Below are positions 12,036-23,413 of a stretch of DNA of 64,000 bases, one piece after another (position 1 is the stretch's first letter; every line of letters starts with the position of its first letter). Origin of the DNA: Sequoia sempervirens (taxonomy: Eukaryota > Streptophyta > Pinopsida > Cupressales > Cupressaceae); the NCBI GenBank assembly GCA_007258455.2, contig VDFB02373365.1, forward strand, positions 217,181,765 to 217,245,764, written 5' to 3'. The position numbers and the translations under genes are program-made. The notes beneath the pieces were generated by a model, which was not told the origin of the DNA, searched no databases, and saw only the letters and a program-made list of their open reading frames with translations.

Positions 12036-12379
12036 TCATTTTTGGAGACATCTTTATCAATTGGATAAGTATTCAACAATTCAGGTTGTGAAGGTTCTAT
12101 TCTGAAACTTCCCAAGTCCACATCATAAAAGCAATTCATCTGGTTTTGGTCAGCATACTCCATAATCTGGATCACCCTTGGTTCTCTGTATAATTTGACT
12201 TCTTCACCATTTATTTGTATTTTGGCACAAAACAAATCAAATTGCACGTTACCTCCTACTGAAGCAGTCCATTGTCTTGATAAGAGCATCCAAAAGTGAG
12301 GGGGTGTATCTATCACAGTGATGTCAATTTTATATGTTGCTTTTGGGTAGGAAACCAAATTCACCTCTACATCTTTCAT
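12036..12379 (-). pseudogene. Spacer between protease and extra RNase H of element A
   Basis: Continuous reading from the protease frame, with YKIDITVIDTPPHFWMLLSR (a protease C-terminal strand and alpha-helix style) and LYREPRVIQIMEYADQNQ. It has no independent catalytic motif. Its unbroken frame with the RNase H shows that the two were one polyprotein. Confidence 0.6.
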
Positions 12380-12610
12380 GATTCCTACCACTGGGACATG
12401 CCTATTATCCATTGCATAGTATTTACCACCCATAGTGTTCACCCACATGCCAAGTTGTTTCATGACTCCTACTAGCATGATATTAATAGCAACAACTGAA
12501 TCAATCATAAAATTCCTAACCAACTTGTTGTTTATGAGAAAAGTAGTGAAAAATGGATCAACCTATGGAGGATTCATTAGTGTATCACCCAAACAATCTT
12601 TAGGGACCTT
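12380..12610 (-). pseudogene. Aspartic protease of element A
   Basis: Polyprotein-processing protease. PFFTTFLINNKLVRNFMIDS is followed by VVAINIMLVGVMKQLGM. The active-site triad reads DSV where DSG or DTG is expected, so this copy is inactive. The A-x-N-x-M-x-x-x-V-M-K-Q-L arrangement is the gypsy pattern. It lies downstream of the gag knuckle and upstream of the extra RNase H. Confidence 0.75.
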
Positions 12611-12639
12611 TACTTCTCCTTGCTTGCTATTACTAGTTT

Positions 12640-15600
12640 GAGTGATCTTTTTGTCTTACATGTTTGTGCATTTACTGGTTCCATTGGATATTAGTTGAAT
12701 AGAACTATCTCTATACTCCTTTATCTTATTCATTTCAAGAAGTGGCACATACATCTTTACCTGAGACAACGCTTGTGTAAAATCAAATGAAGAGGCATTT
12801 TTGTTTTGACAACTTTCTTTTGTTCAAATGGTTCCCCTTTACATTCTTCTTTTTCCTTTTTGTTTGTCACATCCTATCCCTGTTTTCTTTTGTGTAACTC
12901 TTGTCTTCTTCTTTAGGAGTATTATTTTGCTTCTTCTTTTTGGGATCTTTTATTTCCACCTTCTTAGGTTTTTCTTGTGTTGTCTCCTTGTCTTTTACAA
13001 ACAATCCTCTTGGAGTTCCATCATTTGCATTTGTTGTTCTACTACTCAACCTATAATTTATTTTTGCTTGTTCTACTGTAGCAATGGTTAACCTTTTGAT
13101 TTCTTCCTCAGTTGGCCTCCTCAATCTATATTTATTTGGAATAGATGGTGTATTAGGTGATTGTAACTCATCATTGCTTTCATTCTCCTGATCAAAGAAA
13201 ACTTGTTCAACTATGTGAATATTTTATCTCTAATTATTTACATCAGATTCATAACCTTCGTCCCCTGAGGATGAATACTCTTGTTCAATTGGATGTAGGT
13301 TTTGTGAAGTCAAATATATTGTAGCATTTTCTTCTTCAATGTCATATGGAAGCTCCTCCTCTTGTATTGATTATGCCAAAACACAATGATCTTGGGAATG
13401 AGGAAAATTGCAGACTTGACACCAAGGGTTGTTATTTACCATGTAAGCTCCTTTCTTCTTTAAGGGATAATGGGTTTCCTTATACTTAGGTTTGTCAATT
13501 ATGGGTTTTCCATCCTTCCAATTTGTGTTGTATGGCATATCATGTAGTCTCGGTCTTTCATTTCTACATGAATTATCCTACCTATTCTGAGGATTGTTAG
13601 GGTTTTGAGGAACCCTAAGGTTGTCCCTTTTTCTAGTCATTCATGCAGCCTTCCTATTATTCTCAATGGTTAAGGTTGTCTTTTGTTCTTCATCCAATCT
13701 TCTAGGGCATCTATTCCTGAGTTCATACCCTATTTTTGGATCAAAGGATTTTAGATAAATACTCAGGGCTGTTGGATTAGCCAGTTTAGATCCCTATGGT
13801 ATTTTGTTGTATAGCTTGGAAAACCTCTGGTTAAAATAATACATTGACTCATTTTGATATTTTTGAATACTTATTAGCTCATGGAGGGAAAATTCAAGAG
13901 AATAATGATTCCCATACTATTCTAAAAACTGATGATGAAAGTTTTCCATAGAATCAATTGAGGCATTTGATGGAACATTAAACTAGTCCCTATCTTCTTC
14001 AGTTAGTTACATCATGAACAATCTCATTTTTACATCCTCATGGTCCATACCAATGTCTTGTATAAAGGAATTGAAATTTCTGATATGTTCTTTAGCTGAT
14101 ATTACATTATTCTCAGTGAATTTAGGAACCATATTTCTCCAATTGTTGTCAATTGGGTATGGATATAATGGGTATCATGTTAGATAAAATTGTCTACATA
14201 TGCTCATGGGGTTTTGTGGATGTAGGTTCATAGGTGGTGGATTAGGGTAGTACTGATATCCATACTAAGGCCATTGTTAGACATTCTGTGGGATATGTTG
14301 TTGAGGATGTACATTCTAATGTTGTGGAATATAGTGTTGTCCTAGCAAGGGGTAAGCGTGTGGGATGCTGCCAGTGTTTTGTGATGGTGCATTTTGTAGG
14401 GGTACATTATGCACATTCTACTTTTGTTTTCCAATTCTGTTGTGAGGTACTTTTGAAGTACCTAGAGCGCTTGTACTCTAAGGTGGTCCCTGCATATTGA
14501 TGTTACCCCCTTGTTTATGAGGAGGAATGTATTTTGGTGGCTTTGTTACTTGGAAATTTAGTGGATATATTTGTTGCGATAGATATTGACTCTATTTTAT
14601 CAACTATTATTTCTTCTTCAGGTCCTCCTCTTGCCATCTCACATATTCTTCTATTTCTTGAGTAGTCATTGTAGGCACGTAAAATGTATTGATTAGAATT
14701 GGACATCTGATCCTGACCACTAACATCGCTTCATCTTGAATCATCCTTCATTCTAACCATTTAATCAAATGCCTTTATTTGACTAAATTCATCAATATTC
14801 CTCTCTTAATTAAATAAATCAGTTATCTAATTAATTCATCCTTTCTCGATAATTAAATTAACCATTCTGATCTAATTATCCCCATTTAATTAAATAATTA
14901 ATTTTATTTGATTAAATATCTAAAGTATATCTATTAAATTAAATAAATTAAAACCTTATTTAGTTTAATCTAGCATCATCTCTTTTAATTAAATAAATCA
15001 AAAGTCCTTATTTAATTAACCCTCCATCATATTCTTCTCATATTTGATTTAAATAAATCCACAAATTTAAGACAAATAGGTCACATCATTTAATCCCTTC
15101 ATTAAAAAAAATTAACCTTGATTAATTTAATCTCTTCTCATGTCCCATCCTCCATCTTTTACCACATGCACATGAAAATAGAGTTATTTGATTTATTAAA
15201 TCTCTATTTTCTTCAACAAGGCATCTTTGAAGGAATATTCCTCAAGTTTGGGTTCAAAGTCCAAGTGGACTTTGTCCTTCCAACAAGGAATTTACTCCAC
15301 CTACAAAGTCATTTTTCTTTGAGCCAAGTGGCATTCAATGCACCTTCTTTCCCTCTTACATGTCATTTCAAAAAATTCAAAATTCAAATATATGCATTTA
15401 TTGACACATTCTTCAAAACTTGCACATCCTTCATCCATTCACATGTTGAAAAGTGGCACTTTGCCATTGGTTGAATGTTGGTCCCACATTGCTCTCTTTT
15501 GGGAATTCTTCCAACTTGAAATTATATAAATAAGAGGCTAATCTCCTCATTTCATCATCCACAATTTGAGTAAACTTACTATGCTCAAATATTTAGCAAT

Positions 15601-16475
15601 CTTCATCCATATTTTTGAATTTATAGCTAGGTTATGCATATTTTTGTCTTAAACCACCCATCACTCTTCACCAAAGTGGATCACATTCTTCATCACATCA
15701 TCAAAGCTAGCATTGGAGTTGGGAAAGGGTCAATTTCCATATCAAGTTTGACACTAATTCCCCCATGGGATCAAGAGTTTGCATTGTCTTCAATAGGATT
15801 TAGCTCTTTCTTGTTCTTTCATTTCCTTCTTTCTTTTTTTCCTATTTTAAGCTTTGCTAATGGATTTCATGGGGAATCCTTGTTCTTACTTGCATATGAT
15901 CTCCTAATATGCTTGTTTATTGTGTTTTGCAGGTATTTCGATTAGGGTTCTATAGTCATTTCCTCAAAATTTGGAACATGGGCATAATGATCTGTGAATC
16001 GCTACTAGAATTCATATCTTTGATGTAATGACATCTTATAAGCATACTCCTACCTTTGAGCTTGTTCATCTATTTGAGCCATAAACTTGCTCATTTTCTG
16101 GGGATCTTGCTTCCACTGAAATATGGGATGATTAGTATTCTCCTTTTCAAAAGGAGTATGAGGATGTATGCTTGAGTTATCACTATGAAATTCTAATCCA
16201 TGGAGTGGATCAAAGCTGTTGTGCATAGTAAGGATTTGTTCTGATGAGTTCTCCTTTTCTTCATTTACTACTTCTGATTTATTAGATGTTTTTTTCTTGT
16301 TCTTATTTGCATCAATTTTTGAAGGGGGAGACCCATGTTTATCTGTCCACCTACCATTACTCTTCTTAGTAATTTCATGGTGTAAAGACCTCCTTCCATT
16401 CATGTTGGATAATATAGTATATCTCTGGTGTCTATCATCTATCCTCTCTGATATGATATCTACCTTATCAGTCAT
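12640..16475 (-). pseudogene. gag: gag of element A, split by a solo LTR
   Basis: Starts MTDKVDIISERIDD at 16475. The N-terminal part runs to 15960, is cut by the family-B solo LTR, and resumes at 14668 in the same frame (NFEE then MTTQEIEEYVRW). A proline-rich linker follows. The capsid core includes NNWRNMVPKFTENN, FNSFIQDIGM and DPKIGYELRNRCP. A knuckle of form CX2CX3HX4C (WCQVCNFPHSQDHC) lies near 13400, followed by RLRRPTEEEIKRLT and a Lys-rich tail. The capsid and knuckle are clearly homologous to element C's gag. Many stops are present, chiefly TAG and TAA. Confidence 0.8.
14670..15954 (+). repeat. Solo LTR of element-B family, TSD GTCAT
   Basis: About 1285 bp matching the LTRs at 22110-23394 and 44198-45483. 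It starts TGTAGGCACGTAAAATG and ends in GGGTTCTATA, where the paired LTRs end CTCACA, so its terminus has mutated. It is flanked by GTCAT at 14665-14669 and 15955-15959. No internal sequence remains, so the element was lost by LTR-LTR recombination. It has a TATA box at 15525-15532. It is more diverged from both B LTRs than they are from each other. Confidence 0.9.
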
Positions 16476-16485
16476 AAAATTTCCT

Positions 16486-16515
16486 CAGAGTCACCACCCA
16501 CTTCTTGTAAGTAGG
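16486..16515 (-). other. Second PBS-like motif with stem-loop, element A
   Basis: In element sense a short stem-loop (CCTACTT...AAGTGGG) runs straight into TGGTGACTCTG, a near copy of the real PBS about 130 bases upstream. Element C has the same arrangement at 36465-36495. It lies just ahead of the gag ATG. Confidence 0.55.
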
Positions 16516-16610
16516 AAAACGGTTGTGTTTCTTCAAAGTGGATTCCTTGATTTGTTATGATGTTTTGGAATGACTCTATGATGGAAGGCTCAGGTTCAGA
16601 ATTGGTTTAT

Positions 16611-16628
16611 TCCCTAGTAGAGTCGCCA
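16611..16628 (-). other. Primer-binding site of element A
   Basis: TGGCGACTCTACTAGGGA begins three bases inside the 5' LTR end (GATCCAACA). The first ten bases fit the 3' end of a plant tRNA-Arg (…GAGTCGCCA). Element C carries the same site. The tRNA assignment is from memory of tRNA acceptor stems and should be confirmed. Confidence 0.7.
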
Positions 16629-16631
16629 ATC

Positions 16632-19600
16632 TGTTGGATCTCAAAAATGTAGATTACAAATCCTAAGAGGATGCCAAGATCTGTGATCAAATTTGCAATA
16701 TTCTTGAACCAACCAATGAAGTCAACTCATGTGTTTGATAACCCCCTGTAGTTGAAGCTCTGCTAACCTAGGTAGGTATACCTTTATAATGAAGTACATT
16801 GCAAGAATGTATGATTTGGTTGAATTGACTAATCAATCCACAGTGGAAAATGGTGTAGGATAGATGAAAACCTACTGACTAATCTACTTCTAATGTGACA
16901 ACTAGTAATTTATGATATGAAAATGAATAAGTAATGTATGGATGAGATGGACCAATTCACTGTTGGGTATGCAGAGTCAATGTAGTTCTATAACTGGTGG
17001 AAAATTCTGGTTTTAACTCTAACTATTTGGCACTTTATTTTTTTTGTAATTTATACAAACATGCAACAATGTGACTAACAGGATCTTCTTACTAATCCAA
17101 TTGACCCTACTAAGTTACTGTGATCTCTTAAAAGGATTTTTAATCCCTCTTTAAAGGAACCAATCAGCATAATTACACAATATCAACAAATGTGTATTGA
17201 CAAGTAAGTTTAACCTTAACTTGAATAATAGGATATCATCAATCTAGAGACAACACGACAATCATATCAACTACCTAACTCTTCTTTATAGATCCAATTG
17301 TTACCCCAAAGTTACTATAATCAAATAAAAGGATTTAATTCTTTAACAAAAACCAATTAACTTGACCACACAACAATAGTAAATGTGTTTTGATGAAATT
17401 AAAACATCAACTTGGATATACAACTCCAAATAACATACAAGTAGAAATATGGAGATAGTTAAGTAATTTCTTCAAATCAACAAACAACGGATACCAATAT
17501 TGCACCACACAGAGTTAAAGATATTTCATTGATCTCAACCAAAATTTGTACATGCATCAAGGTCCATTCAATATAACTTATATGACAAACATTTTGAAAA
17601 TGCTTCTACTATATCTCCTATTTCCTCTCTATTCGCTCTTTTTTTCCTATCACTATATGTCCAACATATATATCAATACTTTAAAGAGGGCATGCCCCTT
17701 CATACATGTCTTTTGAGTTTAACAATTAAACATAATTAATTTGGCTCTAGTTAGCAATAAGTGGACTTTTTTCAAGTGATCCAAATAATCCTATCTTGAA
17801 TGGGTGTCAAAATATTATGGCACATTCTTGGCTGCTATCTCCATGATCACCATCTTTTCCATCTTCTCACATGCCTCATCCAACACTGAGTCCTTTCTTG
17901 TGGTTGCTTCCAATGCTCTATGTAATAATAGCCTACATTATTCAATCCATTCAGTCTTGTCTTTTAACTTTCCATCATTTTCAAACAATATAGGTACCCC
18001 TTCCTTGGCAACACTAGTGAACTCTTTTGTGTCTGCTTGAAGTTCCTCATAGTAGCCCTCGTGTTTCCTCATAAGCTCATTTGTAGTTGTGAACGCTCCA
18101 CTATCATAAGTGCTCTTCTTTTGAACTTCCTAAATTTTTTCTTGAATTTTGTCACTGATCCTTTTGTGCTCTTGAATTGTAGCATAACTCTTTGAATGAA
18201 TTCCCTAGAACTTTTTCATCCAAACCATTAAATTGGAATGTCTTTTCTTGAATACTATATAAAGTGTGTCAAATTTGGCTTGAGCATATATATCTGATTC
18301 TTCCCTTTTGTCATTTTTCTGGGAGCTTTCTCCTTGAGTCAATAACCTTATACCCTTGACCATGTTCTTTAGAAAATAATTCTCCTTAAGAATCTTCTCA
18401 TTTATCATTTTCTGCATATCCCTTTCGTTGATCAACATTTGAATTTGTGCTTTATTCAATTTGGCAACATTGATGCCAATATCAATAGTTGCAACTGGGT
18501 CAACTTCTCCAACCTTTAATGTCATCACATCGCCAAATACCTTTTTTGTGTCAATTATCACCAATTTCCTGTGTGGACGATATAAAGCCCAAATCATGAG
18601 AGAATTTTCATTAGGGTTGTACTTTGATCCTTTGTACACTTCTGTAACTCCTTTTGGGCTTAACTTGTGTGTTGCACCATTATTATGTAAGAAATTGTCA
18701 AAGACAAGAGCTGAATTCAAATCAAAACCAGGGAATATCATAACACCAGATTCTTCTAGCAACCTCCTTCCCTTTTTTGGAGTCATGTTTCTTATTTCAT
18801 TCTCTACATCTAACTTCAAGGTATGCAGTAGTTGTGCATCATTGCTAGGAGTAATATCTACAACAAACTCCTTGATTTCTTTCCCCTTTTGCTTATACAA
18901 AAATGACCTAAATTCAGAAGACTTGATAAATTTATCATTAGAAACAAAATACCTATAGGCTAATTTCCTTGCATCTGCATCAGACACTTCCTCAACCTCT
19001 TGCTCTTTGTTTGGAGGTTGATACTTCTCAATTCTTAATTTAGGAATCTTTTCAGTTGGAACTTGAGGTTCTCGTTCACTAGAGGATAAATTTTTTGCCT
19101 CCTCTATTATCTTCGTGTTGTATTCATCAATGGCCAATTATTCCTCCCTCTCTTCCATATTTCTGATTGTGTCATCATGTGGGTAAGGTATATGAGTATA
19201 TCTGCCCAACTTTACCTTCTTTCTAGAAAAATCAATGTAACCTTCAAGGTCAAACCCTTTTATTGGTGTTTCTTTCTTCAAGTTGAACTGAAATAATTTA
19301 TTTAAAATCAAATCATATCCCTCCTTAGAAAAGATAGTAAAATCTACAAAACATAGTGTACTTGGCATGAATGAATGTTTCTCAAAGGAACTCAAATTCA
19401 TAACACTAGAGTAATCCAATTGTCTAACAATTTCCAAATATGCAAGTTTATCTTGTACTATTTTTGGGACAAGGAAAGGTTTGTCTTCAAAGCCATACAC
19501 CCTAATCATTGTGGCATCACCATAACAGTACCAATCACCCCAATTGTGACCAACAATTGCGAATGCATTGAAATATTTTGGTCTTAGAAATCTCTTAATT

Positions 19601-21968
19601 TTATTAGTTAAAGAATGATGACATGGATGATTGAAAAATCTGTATAGTATTTTGACAAAATGTTCCTCAAAATGCACATAACTTGAACTCAAAAATCTAC
19701 TATCCCATATGGTAGTCCACAACTGTATTGGCAATATCTACCCTTCTTTGTCCAATTGTGTTATTCTCAATTCTTCTAGCCACAACCCTAACTCCTGCCT
19801 ATAGTACAATACCATATGCATGAAAAGGGAGTAGTGTTTGAAATACATTATAGGAGCACCGTTCTTGATGGATATTAATGTTGAATCAATCTCCTTGCAA
19901 ATATGTTAGGAATAATCAAAAGGCCTTGGATTGTGAGATTGTACATTTGTAGCAATTACCATCGGCCTTATGGACATGAACTCGAGGACCTTAGTTCCCA
20001 TTACTTGCCCTACTGAGAGGTAGGTATATTTCATGTATGGCTCAAACAGATCAACATGGAAATGAGGTCCATCCACATCTTCAAGTGGTACTAAATTCCC
20101 ATCATTTATGGGTCTATGCAATGGAAATCTCTAGCCTTTATAAGTAGTGTCCATTCTCCCATACTCCTCTAAATCCTCATGTATTATGGGCTCATCACAG
20201 GTATTATCTAGGTTGAACACTTCACAAAGAGCATATTTTGACAAATGTATAAAGGGATTTCCTTGCAAGTCGTATGTGGCTTTCAAATTAGGGTTATACT
20301 ATTTGGCCAAAAGTTTTACCAGTTCCACATTCACAAACACATTTGGGATGACTAGTTTTCCCAAATTGTAATTCCAGGAGTTTCACACTAGTTGGAATTG
20401 ATTTCTCCTATGGTAGTGGAACATGAATAGTTCGTAGCCTCTAAGAGGGGTCCATGCATCTCCTATGTGTCTACATCTATCCTCAAATTTCTCTACATCA
20501 GCCCTTAACTGCGCAGAACTTCTAGCCTTCAGCCCAGAACTAGACAATTGGTCAATGACATCTTGGTTTAGTTTCCTCTCCTTTGTTTTAGGTTCCTCAC
20601 TAGTTTCAATTCTCTATTTTTTACCTTTTGGATGATTACTTTCACTTTTTTTTTTTCTACCCTTTGTCTTCTCAAAGCTTGAACTTTCCATCTTTCAATA
20701 TAACATAATTGAATTAGAATTTCAACTACAAAGAGACTTTGTGAACTTACTTGTGAATCTCTGTCCGCACTAAAATTTTGGCTTCTGTCCAATCTTTCAT
20801 CCTTATCACTGTGAATTCTGAGAACCCCTTTTGTTTATTCCTCTCTCAATCAAAAGATATGTACATAATTCACATTCGTGCAACCATTAATGTCTATCTT
20901 TGTGAATGAATGCATCAAATTTTTTTACTTTTGAAATGTCAGAATGACAAGATTATATCGGTGAGACTCCTTTGGTTCTTGGTGGATCTGTGTAACCATC
21001 TTGGTGCCACCCTTATTTTATATTTTTTTATTTGATCTCCAAGACATAACCAAATGTCTTTTCGATGAGGAGTGACCTTTGATTTATCCTCCTTTGTTGG
21101 GAGGACTGAGTTATTCTTCTATCAATGCTACACGAATTACCCCTTTCTTTTTTTCCAACACGTACTACTTTGGGGAGCTCATTGTGAAGTTACCCTGATT
21201 TAAAATTGTTCTAGATCATTAGAAACCCTTTGCCATCATTGGCCAGTGTTACTCCAAATAATATTGATCCTTTTGTATTATCATCAATATGACAAAAACC
21301 ATCACTAAGAGAATGAAACATTGCTCCGATGTCATTTGGTCTCTCTGATCTATCTACCACTTCTTTCTTTTGGATGGGTCGGTAAGACTCTCCACAAAAT
21401 ATCCTCTCCCTGAAATCTCCTTCATCAGTGTAACCAATATGGTTGGCGAGATGTGTGTGATTCATTCCAATTGCACAAGTCTTCTCAATAATTGTTCTTT
21501 TGTCCTGTCGGTGAAAGAAAATTTGTGTCTAGTCGGTGCACTTACCATCAGTGTGAGTTAAGAGATTGACCTGACTTGGCAACTTAACTCCAACTACTTT
21601 TTTCTTGCCGATAACTTTCATCGGTAAGACGATAAGCATTGTCTTACTAATTATGCATTCTTCATTACCTCTCATCGGTGTAACCCAGTTCACTCCTTTC
21701 CAATATCTAGAAGATGCTCAATTTGAGAAACTATAATCTGTTCATTGGAAAGACTTGCCTTGATCTTACCGATATAGACTAGTAGTTTGAAACTCTTGCT
21801 CAATGATGTCTAGAGGAATGCTCATGTATCCAAGGCTAAAGTGGTGGGATTATTGGTGAACATGGATGGATCTTGTCACACAAATACTAACAATGAAATT
21901 GTGGTGTGGGAACTTCCTGGGGAACATGAGTAAAGGCCAGAAAATGAAAGATTTGTATAGTTCCAATA
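16632..21968 (-). repeat. 5' LTR of element A, about 5.3 kb
   Basis: In element sense it begins TATTGGAACTATA (TG mutated to TA) and ends GATCCAACA next to the PBS. The U3-like part (21968-20940) is dense in CG words such as CATCGGTAAGAC, TCGGTGAAAG and CTTACCGATA. The middle (20691-17791) is a long ORF. The last 1.1 kb (17760-16632) aligns with the R/U5 half of the 1.94 kb LTR of element C, with shared stretches such as TTGACTCTGCATACCCAA. The A LTR therefore looks like a C-type LTR carrying about 3.2 kb of extra coding DNA. Confidence 0.85.
17791..20691 (-). pseudogene. LTR-borne ORF of element A, copy in 5' LTR (966 codons)
   Basis: ATG at 20691 to TAG at 17791 is 2901 bp, an exact multiple of three. 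The visible open segments (20121-19906, 19734-19138, 19137-18205) all share this frame, so only in-frame stops break it. The N-terminus is MESSSFEKTKGRKKKKSE-like and strongly basic, across an 11-base A run. Conserved blocks with the 3' copy include YGRMDTTYKG, HFHVDLFEPYMKYTYLSVG, WDSRFLSSSYVHFEE, KLSPKGVTEVYKGSKYNPNE and LKVGEVDPVATIDIGI. The C-terminal third is Lys/Glu-rich, probably coiled coil. It is not a recognisable gag, pol or env. The function is unknown; a gag-like or accessory role is only a guess. Confidence 0.65.
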
Positions 21969-22104
21969 GATGGGCGAGGCTCTCACCAGCACAGGGGCCT
22001 CATCCATACCATACATGAGATGGTTGAGTACAAGAAAATATTTTCTTGAGGGTGCAACATGCTAGCGCCCCTATTCTAGGAGTGTGGGTGGTATGTTCAC
22101 GATT
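21969..22104 (+). other. Short flank between elements A and B
   Basis: About 136 bases lying outside the LTRs of both A and B. It continues across the B insertion (TSD AGTAC) into 45489 onward. One frame through the join reads protein-like (for example NIFLRVQHASAPILGVWVVC), consistent with the decayed remnant at 45484-46920. Confidence 0.4.
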
Positions 22105-22109
22105 AGTAC

Positions 22110-23394
22110 TGTAGACACGTAAAATGTACTAATTGACATTGTGCATTTGATCCCGACTACTAACATGATTTCATTCTGAATCATCCTTCGATCTAACCAT
22201 TTAATCAAATCCCCTTTTCTGATTAAATTCGTCAATATTCCTCTCTTAATTAAATAAACCAATTATCTAATTAAGTCACCTCTTCTCGATAATTAAATTA
22301 ATCATCTTCATCTAATTATCCTATTTAATTAAATAATTTATTTTATTTTATTAAATCTCTAAAGTCTATCTATTAAATTAAATAAATTAAAACCTTATTT
22401 AGTTTAATCTAGCATCATCTCTTTTAATTAAATAAATCAAAAATCTTTATTTAATTAATCTCTTATCACTTTCCTCTCATATTTGATTTAGAGAAATCCA
22501 CAAATTTAAGTCAAATAGGTCACATCATTTAACCCCCTTCATTAAATTAATTATCTTTGATTAATTTAATCTCCTATTATGTCCCATCCTCCAACATTTA
22601 CCACTTGCACATGAAAATGGATTTAATTAATTTATTAAATCTCTATTTTCCACAACAAGGCATCTTTTGGAATATTCTCCAAGTTTCAATTCAAAAATCC
22701 AAGTTGACATGTACATCCAACAAGGCATTTACTCCATCTTACATGTCCTTTTCCTTGATCCAAGTGGCATTCAATGCATTCTTTCTTCCCTCTTGCAAGT
22801 CATTTCAACAATTTCAAAATTAAAAAATATGCATTTATTGGCACAATCCTCAAAACTTGCACATCCTCCATCCACTCATAGGTTGACAAGTGGCCTCTTT
22901 CCATTCGATGAATGTTAGTCCCACATTGCTCTATTTTGGAAATTCATCCTTCAATCTCATCTATAAATAAGAGGCTCCATTCCTCATTTGATCATCCACA
23001 AATTATGCAAAGTTACTATACTCAAATCTCTAGCATTTTCACCAATACCATTGAGTTCTTAGCTAGGTTATGCAGGTTTTTAGCATGGAGCATTCACCAT
23101 CCTTCATCAAATTGGATCACTCATCAACATTACATCAATCTTGCATCATAGGAATTGGGAACGAGCCAATTTTCACATCAAATTGGCACCAATTCCCACA
23201 TGGGATCATCATTTTGTTAGTTTAATTAGGATTCAGTCTCTATTTTGTTGTTTTCATTTGTGTTCTTCATTGATTTTTTCCTAATTTGAAATTTGTGAAT
23301 GGATTTCATGGGGAATCCTTGTTCTTGCTTGCATTTCACAATCTAACGTGTTTGTTCTTATTGTTTTACAGGTATTTGGATTGGGGTTCTCACA
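22110..23394 (+). repeat. 5' LTR of element B
   Basis: 1285 bp, matching 44198-45483. U3 holds a stretch of roughly 350 bp saturated with TTAATTAAATAAA-type palindromic AT words (22190-22560). The TATA box is at 22962-22969. R/U5 ends GGGGTTCTCACA directly against the PBS. Confidence 0.93.
22962..22969 (+). promoter_or_regulatory. TATA box of element B LTR
   Basis: CTATAAATAAGAGGCT is conserved in all three family-B LTRs (here, 15525-15532 and 45050-45057), while flanking sequence varies. It is followed by GAGGCTCCATTCCTCAT, where transcription is likely to begin. Confidence 0.7.
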
Positions 23395-23396
23395 TT

Positions 23397-23413
23397 TGGC
23401 GCTAGAAGGAGGG
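23397..23413 (+). other. Primer-binding site of element B
   Basis: TGGCGCTAGAAGGAGGG starts two bases after the LTR end. It differs from the iMet and Arg-type sites elsewhere in the window. I cannot assign the tRNA with confidence. Confidence 0.75.

Larger units (their letters stand above)
3098..21968 (-). mobile_element. Element A: about 19 kb dual-RNase-H Ty3/gypsy retrotransposon with giant LTRs
   Basis: On the minus strand the order is 5' LTR (21968-16632), PBS (16628), gag, PR, extra RNase H, RT, RNase H, INT, 3' UTR with hairpins, and 3' LTR (8324 to about 3098). The LTRs align along about 5.2 kb and differ by roughly 13% in a 260-base sample, so this is the oldest pair measured here. 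The ends are TG/CA type, although the outer TG is mutated to TA. No matching target duplication is visible: the low end joins a broken gag-PR and the high end joins unrelated sequence, so a flank was rearranged. All coding parts carry stops and frameshifts. Confidence 0.85.
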
